Below are positions 23,490-24,218 of a stretch of 24,218 bases of DNA, one piece after another. Within the stretch, counting starts at the first letter, position 1. The number at the start of each line of letters is the position of its first letter. The notes beneath the pieces are model-generated. The model did not search any database. It was not told the origin of the DNA and worked only from the letters and a program-made list of their open reading frames with translations. The stretch is from CAZVXI01 sp964631295 (lineage in GTDB: Bacteria > Planctomycetota > Phycisphaerae > Phycisphaerales > SM1A02). The position numbers were made by a program, and so were the translations under genes. Location of the stretch: positions 1-24,218 of the forward strand of contig CAZVXI010000035.1 in NCBI GenBank assembly GCA_964631295.1. The letters run 5' to 3'.

Positions 23490-23909
23490 TTACGAGTCAA
23501 CTGCCGACCGTTCAGAGCCGTGCGACGGCTCTCACGAGCCGCCAGCCGCGTTTCAACAGCCATCCCCTGGCTCACAACACGCGCTGCCTCCCCCTGCAAA
23601 GCCACCCCCTGACTGTTGCGAGTGAACCGGGCACTCTCAAGAGTGAAGTTCCGCCTCTCAACAGTCGTGTGTTCCCAGAGCCAGTTGGAAGCGCGCCTTG
23701 GCAAGGTGACCCGTCCAATACGTCAGATGCATCGCCGACTTTGGCAGATGAATCCCTCACCTCGCCAAATGACCGCCCGGCTTGCTCAAATCAATGCCCG
23801 CCCTGGCCAGATGAGCCATTCAATTTCCATAATGGACGCTCCATTTGCGCTGCGGAACCGTTGAAAGACACAAATGAACGCTCAACTTTCACAGGAAATG
23901 GCCGTGGGA
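23490..23909. repeat. Degenerate 21-bp tandem repeat, about 20 units
   Basis: Cutting the sequence every 21 bases from 23490 gives about 20 alignable units. The clearest units start at 23616, 23637, 23679, 23721, 23742, 23763, 23784, 23805 and 23868. Their approximate core is CARATGAAYGCYCGNCTT plus three variable bases. Since 21 is a multiple of three, one plus-strand frame stays in phase and reads as heptads such as SRVKFRL, RQMHRRL, RQMTARL and TQMNAQL, with a hydrophobic residue at positions 3 and 7. That frame is cut by TGA at 23610 and 23862. The minus strand also reads as heptads, for example TVERRNF, TLESARF and KVERSFV, but in a different phase in different parts and with stops. Units near 23574-23615, 23847 and 23889 are poor. 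It is either the relic of a heptad-repeat protein gene or a non-coding minisatellite. It is not CRISPR, as there are no unique spacers. Confidence 0.7.
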
Positions 23910-24218
23910 GACGCTCACTGCCCTCCCGCGCTGAGCAGCAACTGACCTCCCGTCTCCCGAACCCGTGTCTTCCCCTCGGCGGGCATTGCCGTCGCATTGA
24001 GGGCGTCAATCGCGGCCGGCTCCTCTGGCTTCGTGCATTCTGATAGAGTTTCGTATGAACAGTACCGCGAATCCCGTTTGCGGATGGCCCTTATCAGGAT
24101 CGTACTCGAAGACAAGCTTGATATCGCCCGTGTTCAGTTGAGTCCGTACCGGATTCATTTCAAGTGGGGGAAACACGAGTGACCTGCGTTGCTCTGGCGG
24201 GATGATATTCGCTGAGTC
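23910..24218. other. No recognisable gene; possible start of a gene beyond the window
   Basis: A frame ending at 24182 has native-looking codons over its last 40 residues (EQYRESRLRMALIRIV onwards) but no good start and no known similarity. An ATG at 24202 close to the edge could open a further gene, but only five codons are visible. Confidence 0.3.

Noticed and set aside
22593..23612. Plus-strand open frame (339 codons) opposite the 5' part of hrpA, running into the repeat
   Set aside because: Most of it is antisense to the helicase motifs of hrpA. Its last part is the repeat frame and is discussed there.
23490..23909. CRISPR array
   Set aside because: The period is 21 bases with no alternation of conserved repeat and unique spacer, and no cas gene is present.
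24084..24182. Short plus-strand frame (32 codons from ATG 24084)
   Set aside because: Codon choice looks natural but there is no ribosome binding site, no similarity I know, and the true start cannot be fixed.
24202..24218. ATG near the right edge as start of a new gene
   Set aside because: Only five codons are visible, with no strong ribosome binding site; it cannot be supported.

Overview
The window reads as chromosomal DNA of a free-living Gram-negative bacterium of moderately high GC. It is most likely a planctomycete, probably of the Phycisphaerae type. The reasons are a sigma-like protein of the type seen in planctomycetes coupled to a small unknown partner, an S-adenosylhomocysteine hydrolase with the long actinobacterial/planctomycete-style insert, and very large PstC/PstA permeases. 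This assignment is inference from protein character only. There is no rRNA, tRNA, insertion sequence, phage gene or CRISPR array that I can see.

Layout. 1-2116: the end of an APH/RdoA-like kinase gene and a long RdgC-like gene. 2304-2729: a decayed truncated-haemoglobin gene with an in-frame stop and a lost proximal histidine. 2713-4291 (minus): ahcY and its hairpin terminator. 4500-6296 (plus): a UPF0173 metal-dependent hydrolase and a membrane-anchored M28 peptidase. 6308-6931 (minus): a lipoprotein built of three CPISG-type repeats. 7181-8436 (plus): a sigma-like regulator overlapping a small unknown protein. 8452-10360 (minus): a two-gene unit for the lower kynurenine route, an ALDH8A1/AmnC-like dehydrogenase followed by a RidA-type deaminase. 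10526-19286 (plus): the complete phosphate regulon core in the order phoB, phoR, pstS, pstC, pstA, pstB, phoU. 19266-23123 (minus): hrpA. 23124-24218 carries no convincing gene, but holds a degenerate 21-bp tandem repeat of about 20 units that keeps one reading frame in phase.

The phosphate block forms one functional system. PhoR senses the state of the PstSCAB transporter with PhoU as intermediary, and PhoB then activates pst transcription. A candidate PhoB site (two perfect ATCTGAAC octamers at an 11-bp period) lies upstream of pstS, and one copy of the octamer lies upstream of phoB. pstC-pstA-pstB are joined by ATGA overlaps. A strong hairpin between pstS and pstC could let the binding protein be made in excess.

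The items most worth a second look are the 21-bp heptad-coding repeat near the end, the enlarged Pst permeases, the triple-repeat lipoprotein and the globin pseudogene. All family calls come from reading motifs by eye; no database search was made.
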